Part shown: positions 22,495 to 30,750 of the stretch, one piece after another
Layout of the letters: each line of letters starts with the position of its first letter
How positions within the stretch are numbered: position 1 is the stretch's first letter
DNA from: an uncultured Clostridia bacterium
GTDB lineage: Bacteria > Bacillota > Clostridia > Oscillospirales > Acutalibacteraceae
NCBI GenBank assembly: GCA_946500295.1
Contig: CAMMVF010000023.1
Coordinates: 1 to 39,792, forward strand
Direction of reading: 5' to 3'
Length of the DNA: 39,792 nt
Translations under genes and position numbers: made by a program
The notes under the pieces: generated by a model
Databases searched by the model: none
Told to the model about the DNA's origin: nothing
The model's input: only the letters and a program-made list of their open reading frames with translations

Positions 22495-23721
22495 ATGGCT
22501 AAGGATAATAAAATCAAAAAGGTAGTTTTGGCTTATTCGGGAGGACTTGACACCTCCATCATCATTCCGTGGCTCAAGGAGAATTACGATAACTGTGAGG
22601 TTATCGCTGTTTCCGGCGACGTAGGTCAGGGAACCGAGCTTGAGGGACTTGAGGAAAAGGCTATCAAGACCGGAGCTTCAAAGCTCTATGTAGAGGATTT
22701 GAACAAGGAGTTTATCGAAGAGTATGTATGGCCGACTCTTAAAGCCGGCGCTGTTTACGAGGGCAAGTACCTCCTCGGTACCTCCTTTGCAAGGCCGATT
22801 ATCGCGAAGAGAATCGTAGAGATCGCTCTCGCAGAGGGCGCTGACGCAATCTGCCACGGCTGTACAGGTAAGGGCAACGATCAGGTTCGTTTTGAGCTTG
22901 CTATCAAGGCTTATGCTCCCGATATGAAGATCATAGCTCCGTGGAGAACCTGGGAGTTTAAGTCCAGGGAAGAGGAAATCGAGTACGCTGAGAAAAAGGG
23001 TATTCCTCTGAAGATCAACAGGGAGACAAACTATTCAAAGGACAAGAACATCTGGCATCTCTCTCACGAGGGACTTGACCTTGAGGATCCTGCGAACGAG
23101 CCTAAGTACAACGAGCCGGGCTTTTTGGAGCTGGGTGTTTCTCCTGAGCAGGCTCCCGACAAGCCGGAGTATGTAACAATTCATTTTGAAAAGGGCGTTC
23201 CGACAGCCGTAAACGGCGAGGAAATGGACTCTGTATCTATAGTAAAGACTTTAAACGAGATCGGCGGCAGAAACGGTATAGGTATCACAGATATAGTTGA
23301 AAACCGTCTTGTAGGAATGAAAGCTAGGGGCGTTTACGAGACCCCGGGCGGTACAATCTTGTATGCCGCTCACAACAAGCTTGAGGAGCTTTGCCTTGAC
23401 CGCGACACCTTCCACTACAAGCAAAATGTTGCAAACCGCTTTGCAGAGCTTGTTTACTATGGTCAGTGGTACACACCTCTGAGGGAGGCTATCTCAGCTT
23501 TTGTTGACAGTACTCAGCAGACCGTAACCGGCGACGTTAAGCTCAAGCTTTACAAGGGCAATATCATTGATGCCGGCGTTACTTCACCGTATTCTCTCTA
23601 TGACGAGGAGATCGCTACCTTTGACGAGGACGAGGTTTACGACCAGAACGACTCTGCAGGCTTTATCAACCTGTTCGGACTTCCGATAAAGGTTCGTGCC
23701 AAGAAAGGACTTATTAAATAA
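22495..23721 (+). CDS. argG: Argininosuccinate synthase
   Basis: 408 residues, full length. Joins citrulline and aspartate with ATP to argininosuccinate, the seventh step of arginine synthesis. The N-terminal ATP-binding loop AYSGGLDTS and the family motifs [13 protein letters not shown] and APWR are present, as is [17 protein letters not shown]. The ATG follows ACGGAGG. First gene of the arginine cluster, under an ARG-box promoter. It is separated from argH by 300 bp that hold an R4 repeat with a strong terminal hairpin, so argG may be partly transcribed as a single gene. Confidence 0.98.
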   Translation: MAKDNKIKKVVLAYSGGLDTSIIIPWLKENYDNCEVIAVSGDVGQGTELEGLEEKAIKTGASKLYVEDLNKEFIEEYVWPTLKAGAVYEGKYLLGTSFARPIIAKRIVEIALAEGADAICHGCTGKGNDQVRFELAIKAYAPDMKIIAPWRTWEFKSREEEIEYAEKKGIPLKINRETNYSKDKNIWHLSHEGLDLEDPANEPKYNEPGFLELGVSPEQAPDKPEYVTIHFEKGVPTAVNGEEMDSVSIVKTLNEIGGRNGIGITDIVENRLVGMKARGVYETPGGTILYAAHNKLEELCLDRDTFHYKQNVANRFAELVYYGQWYTPLREAISAFVDSTQQTVTGDVKLKLYKGNIIDAGVTSPYSLYDEEIATFDEDEVYDQNDSAGFINLFGLPIKVRAKKGLIK

Positions 23722-23792
23722 ATAATTAAAAGCACTTGGATTTTAGCTTGGGAATAATTAAAACTAGTGCAGAGCATTTGAGTGTATGGATT

Positions 23793-23996
23793 AAAAGTTT
23801 AGGTCAAGCCTTTTTAAAGGCTTGCGGTATCCAAAGGCAGAGCCTTTGGTCGCCACCCGCAGGTGGCGAAATCCCCTTCGTTCAAGCGCTCGGCAGGGGG
23901 TGAATTGTTCGGCTGCGCCGAACAAGAGGGGGAAGCCTGCAAGAGAGGCTTCCCCCTGATAAGGGGCTGTTGCAAACAAAAAATTGCGACAGCCCC
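23793..23996 (+). repeat. Element R4, copy in the argG-argH gap
   Basis: Consecutive hairpins: AAGCCTTT/AAAGGCTT, AAAGGC/GCCTTT, GCCACC/GGTGGC, TTCGGC/GCCGAA, GGGGGAAGCCT/AGGCTTCCCCC, and a last one 23963-23975 with 23984-23996 (GGGGCTGTTGCAA, one G-U). Open frames across it are hairpin arms. It could end or slow transcription before argH. Confidence 0.8.
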
Positions 23997-24023
23997 ATAA
24001 ACTGATTTTATGAGGTGAATTAA

Positions 24024-25397
24024 ATGAAGCTTTGGGCAGGGCGGTTTCAAAAGGAGATAAGCAAGACGACTAACGATTTCAACTCATCAATCTCCTTTGA
24101 CAGCAAGATGTACAAGCAGGATATCACGGGCAGTATCGCTCATGCGACTATGCTTGGGAAATGCGGAATAATCGAGGAGAGCGAGGCTGAAAAAATCTGC
24201 AATGGTCTCACCGAAATATTAAACGATATCGAAAGCGGAAAGCTTGAAATTGATATGGAGGCTGAGGATATCCACACCTTCATAGAGGGCGAGCTTACCA
24301 AGAGACTCGGTGACGCCGGCAAAAGACTCCATACCGCCAGAAGCCGCAACGACCAGGTTGCTTTGGATATAAGGCTTTATCTACGTGACCGCTGTGACGA
24401 AATCAGGGAGCTTTTAAAGGAGCTCGTGACAGTTCTTTGCGACAAGGCGGAGCAGTATGCCGGGGCTGTAATGCCGGGCTATACCCATCTGCAAAGGGCC
24501 CAGCCGATAAGCTTCGGTCATCATCTGATGGCTTACGCGCAGATGCTTCTGCGCGATATTTCCCGTCTTGACGACGCACAGCGCAGGATGAACGTGATGC
24601 CGCTGGGAAGCTGTGCGCTTGCCGGAACGACCTACCCGATAGACCGCAGTATTACTGCCTCCCTTCTGGGCTTTGACAGCGCCTGCGAAAACAGCATGGA
24701 CGGAGTTTCCGACAGGGATTTTTGTATTGAACTTTCATCAGTTCTTTCTATCGTTATGGTTCATCTTTCACGCTTCAGCGAGGAGATAATCCAGTGGTGC
24801 TCATGGGAGTTTAAGTTTGTTGAGCTTGACGACGCATTTTCAACAGGCTCGAGCATAATGCCCCAGAAGAAAAATCCAGATATAGCTGAGCTTGTCAGGG
24901 GAAAGTCAGGCAGGGTGTTCGGCGATTTGATGACCCTGCTCACGGTGATGAAGGGAATAGCTCTGGCTTATAATAAGGATATGCAGGAGGACAAGGAGGC
25001 TATATTTGACGCGTTTGACACCGTTAAGATGTGCCTTACAGCCTTCACCCCGATGATAGATACAATGACCGTCCTCACCGACAATATGAGAAAAGCGGCG
25101 GCAGGCGGATTTATCAATGCTACCGACTGCGCCGACTATCTGGTGAAAGAGGGGCTACCGTTCAGAGACGCTTATAAGGCTACGGGAACTCTGGTAGCAA
25201 GATGTATCGAGCTTAACACCGACCTTGAGAGACTTCCGCTTGAGGAATATAAAGCTATTTGCGATATCTTTGACGACGGCGTATATGAGGCTATCTCACT
25301 TGAAAAATGCCTCAACGACCGCAAAGCCTTTGGTGGTCCGGCTATGGAAAACGTCCTTGCCGCAGTTAAGAGCGTGAGGGAAAAGCTCAATAATTAA
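24024..25397 (+). CDS. argH: Argininosuccinate lyase
   Basis: 457 residues, full length for the fumarase/aspartase superfamily member that splits argininosuccinate into arginine and fumarate. The signature GSSIMPQKKNPD carries the catalytic serine loop; TARSRNDQVALD and the HTHLQ-like GYTHLQRAQP are present. ATG 24024 follows GAGGTG 7 nt upstream. Only 32 bp separate it from argC, so argH-argC-argJ look like one transcript. Confidence 0.98.
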   Translation: MKLWAGRFQKEISKTTNDFNSSISFDSKMYKQDITGSIAHATMLGKCGIIEESEAEKICNGLTEILNDIESGKLEIDMEAEDIHTFIEGELTKRLGDAGKRLHTARSRNDQVALDIRLYLRDRCDEIRELLKELVTVLCDKAEQYAGAVMPGYTHLQRAQPISFGHHLMAYAQMLLRDISRLDDAQRRMNVMPLGSCALAGTTYPIDRSITASLLGFDSACENSMDGVSDRDFCIELSSVLSIVMVHLSRFSEEIIQWCSWEFKFVELDDAFSTGSSIMPQKKNPDIAELVRGKSGRVFGDLMTLLTVMKGIALAYNKDMQEDKEAIFDAFDTVKMCLTAFTPMIDTMTVLTDNMRKAAAGGFINATDCADYLVKEGLPFRDAYKATGTLVARCIELNTDLERLPLEEYKAICDIFDDGVYEAISLEKCLNDRKAFGGPAMENVLAAVKSVREKLNN

Positions 25398-25429
25398 TTT
25401 TTTACAGTCAAGGGAAAGAGGAGAATTGT

Positions 25430-26464
25430 ATGATAAAGGCAGGAATAATCGGCGCAACCGGCTACGCAGGGGCGGAGCTTGTGCGTATTTTAAGCGGCCA
25501 TCCCGAGTGCGAGATAGCGGCGATAAGCTCTGTAAGCTTTGAGGGCAAGGCGATAAGCGAGGTCTACCCGGCTTATTACGGGCTGAACGACATGGTCTGT
25601 GAGGATGCGGACTCCGTAGTTGAAAAGAGCGACGTGATTTTTGCGGCTCTGCCGCACGGGCTGTCTCAGGAACTGGCCCAGCGTTGCTTTGACCTGGGAA
25701 AGATTTTTATAGACTTGGGCGCGGATTTCCGCCTTGAAAACGAGGACGACTACAAACAGTGGTACGGCGGCTCATATGTGAATAAGGAGCTTCACCAAAA
25801 TTCCGTTTACGCCCTGCCTGAGCTTTTCAGAAAGAATATAGCCGGCAAGAAAACCATAGCTAATCCCGGGTGCTACACCACGGGCGTTCCGCTTGCGCTT
25901 GCACCGGCAATAGCCGGAGGCTTTGTAGAGCTTAAGGGCATAATCGCCGACTGTAAGTCCGGCGTTACCGGGTCGGGCAGAGGGCTTACTCAGGGTACTC
26001 ACTACCCCGATTTAAACGAGGGATTCCACGCTTACAAGGTCGCGGCTCACCGCCATACCCCCGAAATCGAGCAGACGCTTTCGCACCTTGCAGGACAAAA
26101 GGTAAAGCTCACCTTTGTTCCCCACCTGCTTCCAATTAACAGAGGAATATTATCAACCTGCTACGCCAGATTAAAACCCGGCGTTACCAAGGAACAGTTG
26201 CGCAAGGCTTATGAGGAATTTTATAAGGACGAGTATTTTGTACGACTGCTTCCCGAGGGAATGACAGCTGATATACATAATATCAAATACTCCAATTTCT
26301 GCGACGTCTCGATTTACACAGACGAGAGAACTTCAACCTTCATCGCCATCTCTGCCATTGACAATATGGTAAAGGGAGCCGCAGGTCAGGCTGTGCAGAA
26401 TATGAATATTGTTTTCGGGCTTGACGAGAAGTGCGGACTGGAATTTATTCCGCCGGCATTTTAA
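25430..26464 (+). CDS. argC: N-acetyl-gamma-glutamyl-phosphate reductase
   Basis: 344 residues. Reduces N-acetylglutamyl phosphate to the semialdehyde with NADPH (third step). The Rossmann start GIIGATGYAGAELVRIL and the active-site Cys148 in NPGCYTTG are visible, with the catalytic histidine likely in KVAAHRHTPEI. GAGGAG precedes the ATG. It is followed after 15 bp by argJ. Confidence 0.98.
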   Translation: MIKAGIIGATGYAGAELVRILSGHPECEIAAISSVSFEGKAISEVYPAYYGLNDMVCEDADSVVEKSDVIFAALPHGLSQELAQRCFDLGKIFIDLGADFRLENEDDYKQWYGGSYVNKELHQNSVYALPELFRKNIAGKKTIANPGCYTTGVPLALAPAIAGGFVELKGIIADCKSGVTGSGRGLTQGTHYPDLNEGFHAYKVAAHRHTPEIEQTLSHLAGQKVKLTFVPHLLPINRGILSTCYARLKPGVTKEQLRKAYEEFYKDEYFVRLLPEGMTADIHNIKYSNFCDVSIYTDERTSTFIAISAIDNMVKGAAGQAVQNMNIVFGLDEKCGLEFIPPAF

Positions 26465-26479
26465 GATATGGGTGATAAC

Positions 26480-27706
26480 ATGGATATAAAATTTATTGAA
26501 AACGGCAGTGTTACCTCTCCTCAGGGCTTTACAGCCTCGGGGATCCGCGCCGGAATAAAGGCCTCGAATAAGACTAAGAGGGACTTAGCGCTGATTTACT
26601 GTGAGCGTATGTGTACTGCGGCTGCCATATTCACAAAAAACCTCGTCAAATCCTCAACTATTGAGGTCACGAAAAGCCACCTTGAAAGCGGCACGGCTCA
26701 GGCGATAATAGCCAACAGCGGAAACGCAAATACCTGCAATGCCGACGGCGTGGAAAAGGCTGAGCGTATGTGCGCCTTGGCGGCAAAGGAGCTCGGTATA
26801 GATGAAAGCGAGGTCATAGTAGCTTCTACAGGGGTTATAGGACAAATCCTGCCGATAGAGCCGATTGAAAATAATATCGGGGCGTTGGCGAAGTCCTTGA
26901 GTAAATCAGGCGGCACGGACGCAGCCGAGGCGATAATGACAACAGATACCGTAAAAAAAGAGGCTGCCGTCACCTTTACGCTAGGGGGCAAAACCGTCAC
27001 GATTGGCGGTATAGCCAAGGGCAGCGGTATGATTCATATAAACATGGGTACTATGCTCAGCTTCGTTACCACAGACGCGGCTATATCGAGCGAAATGCTG
27101 AAGCAGGCTTTGCTCGAAGCGGCTGATGTGAGCTACAACATGGTCAGCGTGGATGGGGACACATCCACAAACGACACCCTTACGCTGATGGCAAGCGGAC
27201 TTGCCGGAAACGCTGAGATTTCAGAAAAAGGCGAGGACTATGAGATTTTCGTATCGGCTCTTACCAAGCTGTGCAAGCATCTTGCCAAGAAGCTTGCAGG
27301 AGACGGCGAGGGAGCGACTAAGCTTCTCATCTGTTGCGTTAAGAACGCAAAAACGGAAAAGGACGCCAAGGGAGTGGCGAAGGCTGTAATCTGCTCAAGC
27401 TTGCTCAAAGCAGCTATGTTCGGCGAGGATGCAAACTGGGGCAGGGTGCTGTGCGCTATAGGCTACTCCGGAATGGACGTAGATATAAATAAGGTAAATC
27501 TCGAGTTCGTATCCTCGGCGGGCAGACTTCCTGTGTGTGAAAACGGAGCGGGAATTGAATTCAGCGAGGAGAGGGCTAAGGAGATTTTATCTGAAAAGGA
27601 AATCACAATAGCTATAGATTTACAGCAGGGTAGTGCGTATGCCGAAGCCTACGGCTGCGATTTGACCTATGACTATGTGAAGATAAACGGAGACTACAGG
27701 ACGTAA
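26480..27706 (+). CDS. argJ: Glutamate N-acetyltransferase / ornithine acetyltransferase
   Basis: 408 residues from ATG 26480 (GGGTGAT just upstream; ATG 26468 lacks a ribosome site). ArgJ recycles the acetyl group from N-acetylornithine to glutamate and in many bacteria also uses acetyl-CoA. The precursor cleaves itself before a threonine: KGSGMIHINMGTMLSF, nucleophile Thr191, with Gly190 where Ala is usual. SGNANTCNADG and GEDANWGR are also family motifs. The stop codon TAA lies inside the perfect palindrome GTAAGCGCTTAC (27703-27714), the first unit of a hairpin array. Whether it is bifunctional is not visible; a GNAT gene sits nearby. Confidence 0.96.
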   Translation: MDIKFIENGSVTSPQGFTASGIRAGIKASNKTKRDLALIYCERMCTAAAIFTKNLVKSSTIEVTKSHLESGTAQAIIANSGNANTCNADGVEKAERMCALAAKELGIDESEVIVASTGVIGQILPIEPIENNIGALAKSLSKSGGTDAAEAIMTTDTVKKEAAVTFTLGGKTVTIGGIAKGSGMIHINMGTMLSFVTTDAAISSEMLKQALLEAADVSYNMVSVDGDTSTNDTLTLMASGLAGNAEISEKGEDYEIFVSALTKLCKHLAKKLAGDGEGATKLLICCVKNAKTEKDAKGVAKAVICSSLLKAAMFGEDANWGRVLCAIGYSGMDVDINKVNLEFVSSAGRLPVCENGAGIEFSEERAKEILSEKEITIAIDLQQGSAYAEAYGCDLTYDYVKINGDYRT

Positions 27707-27826
27707 GCGCTTACAGCACAGTGAAATCGCCCTATTGGGCGGTGAAATCACGCTAAGGCGTGGTGAAATCTGCGGCAAGCCGCAGGTGAAATCGCACCTG
27801 GGGTGCGGTAGTGGAAAGCCTGCGGC
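27703..27826 (+). repeat. Hairpin array A5, after argJ
   Basis: The best case of constant linkers: the 9-mer GGTGAAATC occurs exactly at 27741, 27762 and 27785. Hairpins between: 27703-27714 (contains the argJ stop), 27729-27740 (GCCC/GGGC), 27750-27761 (ACGC/GCGT), 27771-27784 (TGCGG/CCGCA), 27794-27806 (GCACC/GGTGC), and a final AAGCC/GGCTT unit. Confidence 0.92.
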
Positions 27827-27835
27827 TTTGGAATT

Positions 27836-27895
27836 AAAGTAGTGGCTGCGAGACCTTAGTTTTATTTCCCGAAATCAGCACAAGCTAAAAACGAG
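27836..27895 (+). repeat. Element E, copy 3 (diverged)
   Basis: AAAGTAGTGGCTGCGAGACC...CAGCACAAGCTAAAAACGAG. The flanks match the other E copies; the stem is partly broken. Confidence 0.6.
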
Positions 27896-27924
27896 CAAAA
27901 GTTAAAAAGGAATTGGAGTTTTTA

Positions 27925-27974
27925 TTGGCACAAATTTATACAAGAGCAGTGCAGGTGAACGTAGGGAGTAAAAG
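27925..27974 (+). repeat. Element R3, copy 4
   Basis: TTGGCACAAATTTATAC, GAGCAGTGCAGGTGAACGTA, GGGAGTAAAAGT. It merges into the R4 copy at 27971. Confidence 0.8.
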
Positions 27975-28150
27975 TTTCAGTCAATCCTTTTCAAAGGATT
28001 GCGGGTTCCAAGGGCAGAGCCTTTGGTCGCCGTCCGCAGACGGCGAAATCCCCTTGCGATTAAGCGCTCGGCAAGGGGTGAATTTTTCGGCTGTGCCGAA
28101 AAAGAGGGGAAAGCCTGCAAGAGAGGCTTTCCCCTGCGGCAAAGCCGCCT
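27971..28150 (+). repeat. Element R4, copy before argB
   Basis: Same hairpin order as at 23793: ATCCTTT/AAAGGAT, CAAGGGCAGAGCCTTTGG, GCCGTC/GACGGC, TTTTTCGGC/GCCGAAAAA, GGGGAAAGCCT/AGGCTTTCCCC, then GCGGC/GCCGC. Several stems differ from the 23793 copy by paired changes. R3 copies flank it on both sides. Confidence 0.82.
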
Positions 28151-28183
28151 TTGGTACAAGGAAGAGAGAAAAGTGAAGATAAA

Positions 28184-28236
28184 TTGTGACACAGTTGTAA
28201 ATAAGAGCAGTGCAGTAGAACGTAAGGAGTAAAAGT
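28184..28236 (+). repeat. Element R3, copy 5, supplying the argB ribosome site
   Basis: TTGTGACACAGTTGTAAATA, GAGCAGTGCAGTAGAACGTA, AGGAGTAAAAGT, ending directly at the argB ATG. It is a near match to the R3 copy at 27925. The AAGGAG within it is the only ribosome site before argB. Confidence 0.75.
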
Positions 28237-29094
28237 ATGGATATAAAGGATGAAAATCGCGCGCAGGTGCTGGTGCAGGCGCTGCCGTATATACAGAAAT
28301 ACTCGGGTCAGACCGTGGTAGTAAAATACGGCGGGAACGCAATGGTAAGCTCCGAGCTGAAAGCTGCCGTTATGAGCGATATAGTGCTGATGCAGCTTGT
28401 AGGTATCAACGTAGTTTTGGTTCACGGCGGCGGTCCCGAAATCAGCTCAATGCTGAAAAAAATAGGCAAGGAAAGTCAGTTCATCGGCGGCATGAGAGTC
28501 ACTGACCAAGAGACCATAGATATCGTCCAGCAGATTTTGGCAGGCAAAATCAATAAGAGCCTGGTGCAAAGCCTTGAGATGCAGGGCGGCAAGGCGATGG
28601 GGCTTTGCGGCCTTGACGGAAGGATGCTTATGGCGGAAAAGCTGATAAGCTCTGACGATTTGGGTTTTGTCGGTGAGATTACCGAGGTCAATACAAAGCC
28701 CATTGAGGATTTGATAAAGGACGGCTATGTGCCGATAATCTCCACTATAGCCGGAGGCTACAAGGGTGAGGTTTATAATATCAACGCCGATATAGCAGCT
28801 GCGAATATAGCCGCTAAACTGGGTGCGTGCAAGCTGATCTTGATGACGGATATCAAGGGGCTTTTGCGCGATAAAAACGATGAAAATACTTTAATTCCCG
28901 TGGTCAATGTCAGCGATGTGCCGAGCCTGAAAAAGGAGGGCATAATCAGCGGCGGAATGATCCCCAAAATCGACTGCTGCGTTGAGGCAGTCAGACAGGG
29001 AGTCAAGAGAGCACATATTATAGACGGTAGAATAAAGCACTCAATACTTATCGAGCTGTTTTCCGATGAGGGTATTGGAACAATGTTTTATTAA
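28237..29094 (+). CDS. argB: N-acetylglutamate kinase
   Basis: 285 residues of the amino-acid kinase family; phosphorylates N-acetylglutamate (second step). VVVKYGGNAMV and VLVHGGGPEI form the phosphate-binding region and KIDCCVEAVRQGVKRAHIIDGRI closes the domain. There is no extra N-terminal helix of the arginine-sensitive hexameric type that I can make out clearly. Its ribosome site AAGGAG comes from the end of an R3 repeat. A 530-bp block of repeats separates it from argJ, so it may start a second transcript. GNAT and argD follow at 10 bp and 2 bp. Confidence 0.97.
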   Translation: MDIKDENRAQVLVQALPYIQKYSGQTVVVKYGGNAMVSSELKAAVMSDIVLMQLVGINVVLVHGGGPEISSMLKKIGKESQFIGGMRVTDQETIDIVQQILAGKINKSLVQSLEMQGGKAMGLCGLDGRMLMAEKLISSDDLGFVGEITEVNTKPIEDLIKDGYVPIISTIAGGYKGEVYNINADIAAANIAAKLGACKLILMTDIKGLLRDKNDENTLIPVVNVSDVPSLKKEGIISGGMIPKIDCCVEAVRQGVKRAHIIDGRIKHSILIELFSDEGIGTMFY

Positions 29095-29104
29095 TGGTGG
29101 TTTT

Positions 29105-29527
29105 ATGGAAATAACTCAGATGAAAGCAGAACACTATGACGAGGTCTATGCCCTTTGGTCAATCACCTCAAAAAGAGCTTTGAGAGCCGACGACGACCGG
29201 CAGGGTATAGAGCGCTTTCTTGGCAGAAACGAGGGACTGAGCCAGATAGCCGTGATGGACGGTAAAATAGTCGGCACGGTGCTGGCAGGTCACGACGGCA
29301 GAAGGGGTTTCCTCTATCATGTTGCAGTATTGCCGGAGTACAGACGACACGGAATAGCCGCCAAAATGGTGAGTAAAGCCATAGAAAGTCTTGAAAATGA
29401 AGGAATAAAAAAGACGAATATCTTTGTGTTTAAGGATAATCCCCTCGGTCAAGCCTTCTGGCCGACTATAGGCTGGGAAGAGAGGGATGACCTCTCCGTT
29501 TATCAATTTGAAGTAAAGGGTGATTAA
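29105..29527 (+). CDS. GNAT acetyltransferase, YpeA-like
   Basis: 140 residues with the GNAT fold: an acetyl-CoA binding stretch LPEYRRHGIAAKMVSKAIE (about 78-96), and family phrases RNEGLSQIAVMDGKIVGTVLAGHDGRRGFLYHVAVLP and DNPLGQAFWPTIGWEERDDL that match YpeA-type proteins. ATG 29105 follows GGTGG. It sits between argB and argD with 10- and 2-bp gaps, so it is co-expressed with the pathway. An N-acetylglutamate synthase role would make sense if ArgJ cannot start the cycle, but nothing in the sequence proves it; N-terminal protein or small-molecule acetylation is equally open. Confidence 0.85.
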   Translation: MEITQMKAEHYDEVYALWSITSKRALRADDDRQGIERFLGRNEGLSQIAVMDGKIVGTVLAGHDGRRGFLYHVAVLPEYRRHGIAAKMVSKAIESLENEGIKKTNIFVFKDNPLGQAFWPTIGWEERDDLSVYQFEVKGD

Positions 29528-29529
29528 GG

Positions 29530-30699
29530 ATGGATATTGAGCAAATAGTACAGGATGAAAATAAATACATGATGCACACCTTCGGCCGCTATAAGGTCGC
29601 CATTGAAAGCGGCAAAGGCTCGAGAGCATATGACATTGATGGCAGCGAGTATATAGACTTCACTGCTGGGATAGGAGTAAACGCACTGGGTTATTGCGAC
29701 GAGGGCTGGGTGAATGCTGTGACGGCTCAGCTGAAAAAGGTTCAGCATATTTCAAACCTCTACTACAGCCCCACTCAGGTGGAATGTGCAAAGAAGCTAT
29801 GTCAGAGCACCGGACTTGACAAGGTGTTTTTCGCCAATTCGGGGGCCGAGGTCAACGAGTGCGCTATAAAGCTCGCAAGAAAGTACAGCTTTGACAAGTA
29901 CGGTCAAGGCAGAAACGAGATAATCTCGCTGAAAAATTCCTTCCACGGCAGAACCATGACAACCCTTTCCGCAACAGGTCAGGAGGTCTTTCATCAATTC
30001 TTTTATCCCTTTGACGAGTGCTTTGTCTTTGCCGAGGCTAACGATATAGATAGCGTAAGCTCTTTGGTAAGTGATAAAACCTGCGCCGTTATGATTGAAC
30101 TGGTTCAGGGCGAGGGCGGAGTAATGCCGCTTGATAATGACTTTGTAAAGTCCATACAGAAGCTTTGCTCTGACAACGACCTGATATTTATTATAGACGA
30201 AGTTCAAACCGGCATGGGCAGGACGGGAAGTCTTTTCTGCTTCCAAAGCTACGGCGTAAAGCCCGACGTTATTACATCGTCAAAGGCGCTCGGCGGCGGA
30301 CTTCCGCTCGGAGCCTGCCTGTGCAATGAAAAGCTCAGCGAGGTTTTGACACCCGGCACAAACGGATCTACCTTTGGGGGAAATCCGGTTGCCTGTGCAG
30401 GCGCTATTGAGATGATTAACAGGATAGACAATGAGGAATTTTTATCCGAGATTAAGAAAAAGGGTGAGTATATAGCTCAAAAACTCAAAGCTCTTGACGA
30501 AGTTGAACAGGTAAGGGGAATGGGCATGATGATAGGCATAGTCTTGAAGAAGGACAATGCAAAGGAAGTTGCTTCTCGCTGTGCCCAAAACGGCTTGCTT
30601 GTTTTAACAGCGAAAAATCTCATCAGGCTGTTGCCTCCGCTGAATATTCCCTATGAGGATATAGACAAGGGTATTGAAATCTTTAAAAAATCTATATAG
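29530..30699 (+). CDS. argD: Acetylornithine aminotransferase
   Basis: 389 residues, class III PLP aminotransferase. Converts N-acetylglutamate semialdehyde to N-acetylornithine with glutamate (fourth step). The PLP lysine is Lys252 in TSSKALGGGLPLGA; FANSGAEVNECAIKLAR, FHGRTMTTLSATG and the IIDEVQTGMGRTG motif are clear. It starts 2 bp after the stop of the GNAT gene, indicating coupling. Some family members also handle succinyl-diaminopimelate in lysine synthesis; in this context the arginine role is clear. Confidence 0.97.
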   Translation: MDIEQIVQDENKYMMHTFGRYKVAIESGKGSRAYDIDGSEYIDFTAGIGVNALGYCDEGWVNAVTAQLKKVQHISNLYYSPTQVECAKKLCQSTGLDKVFFANSGAEVNECAIKLARKYSFDKYGQGRNEIISLKNSFHGRTMTTLSATGQEVFHQFFYPFDECFVFAEANDIDSVSSLVSDKTCAVMIELVQGEGGVMPLDNDFVKSIQKLCSDNDLIFIIDEVQTGMGRTGSLFCFQSYGVKPDVITSSKALGGGLPLGACLCNEKLSEVLTPGTNGSTFGGNPVACAGAIEMINRIDNEEFLSEIKKKGEYIAQKLKALDEVEQVRGMGMMIGIVLKKDNAKEVASRCAQNGLLVLTAKNLIRLLPPLNIPYEDIDKGIEIFKKSI

Positions 30700-30750
30700 G
30701 AATTAAATACTCAAGCAATGAAATAAAGAACATAACCGAAAGGACTGAAA

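Noticed and set aside
27977-28425. Minus-strand frames of 121 codons across R4 and the start of argB
   Set aside because: Shadow of argB and of the palindromes; low-complexity translation.
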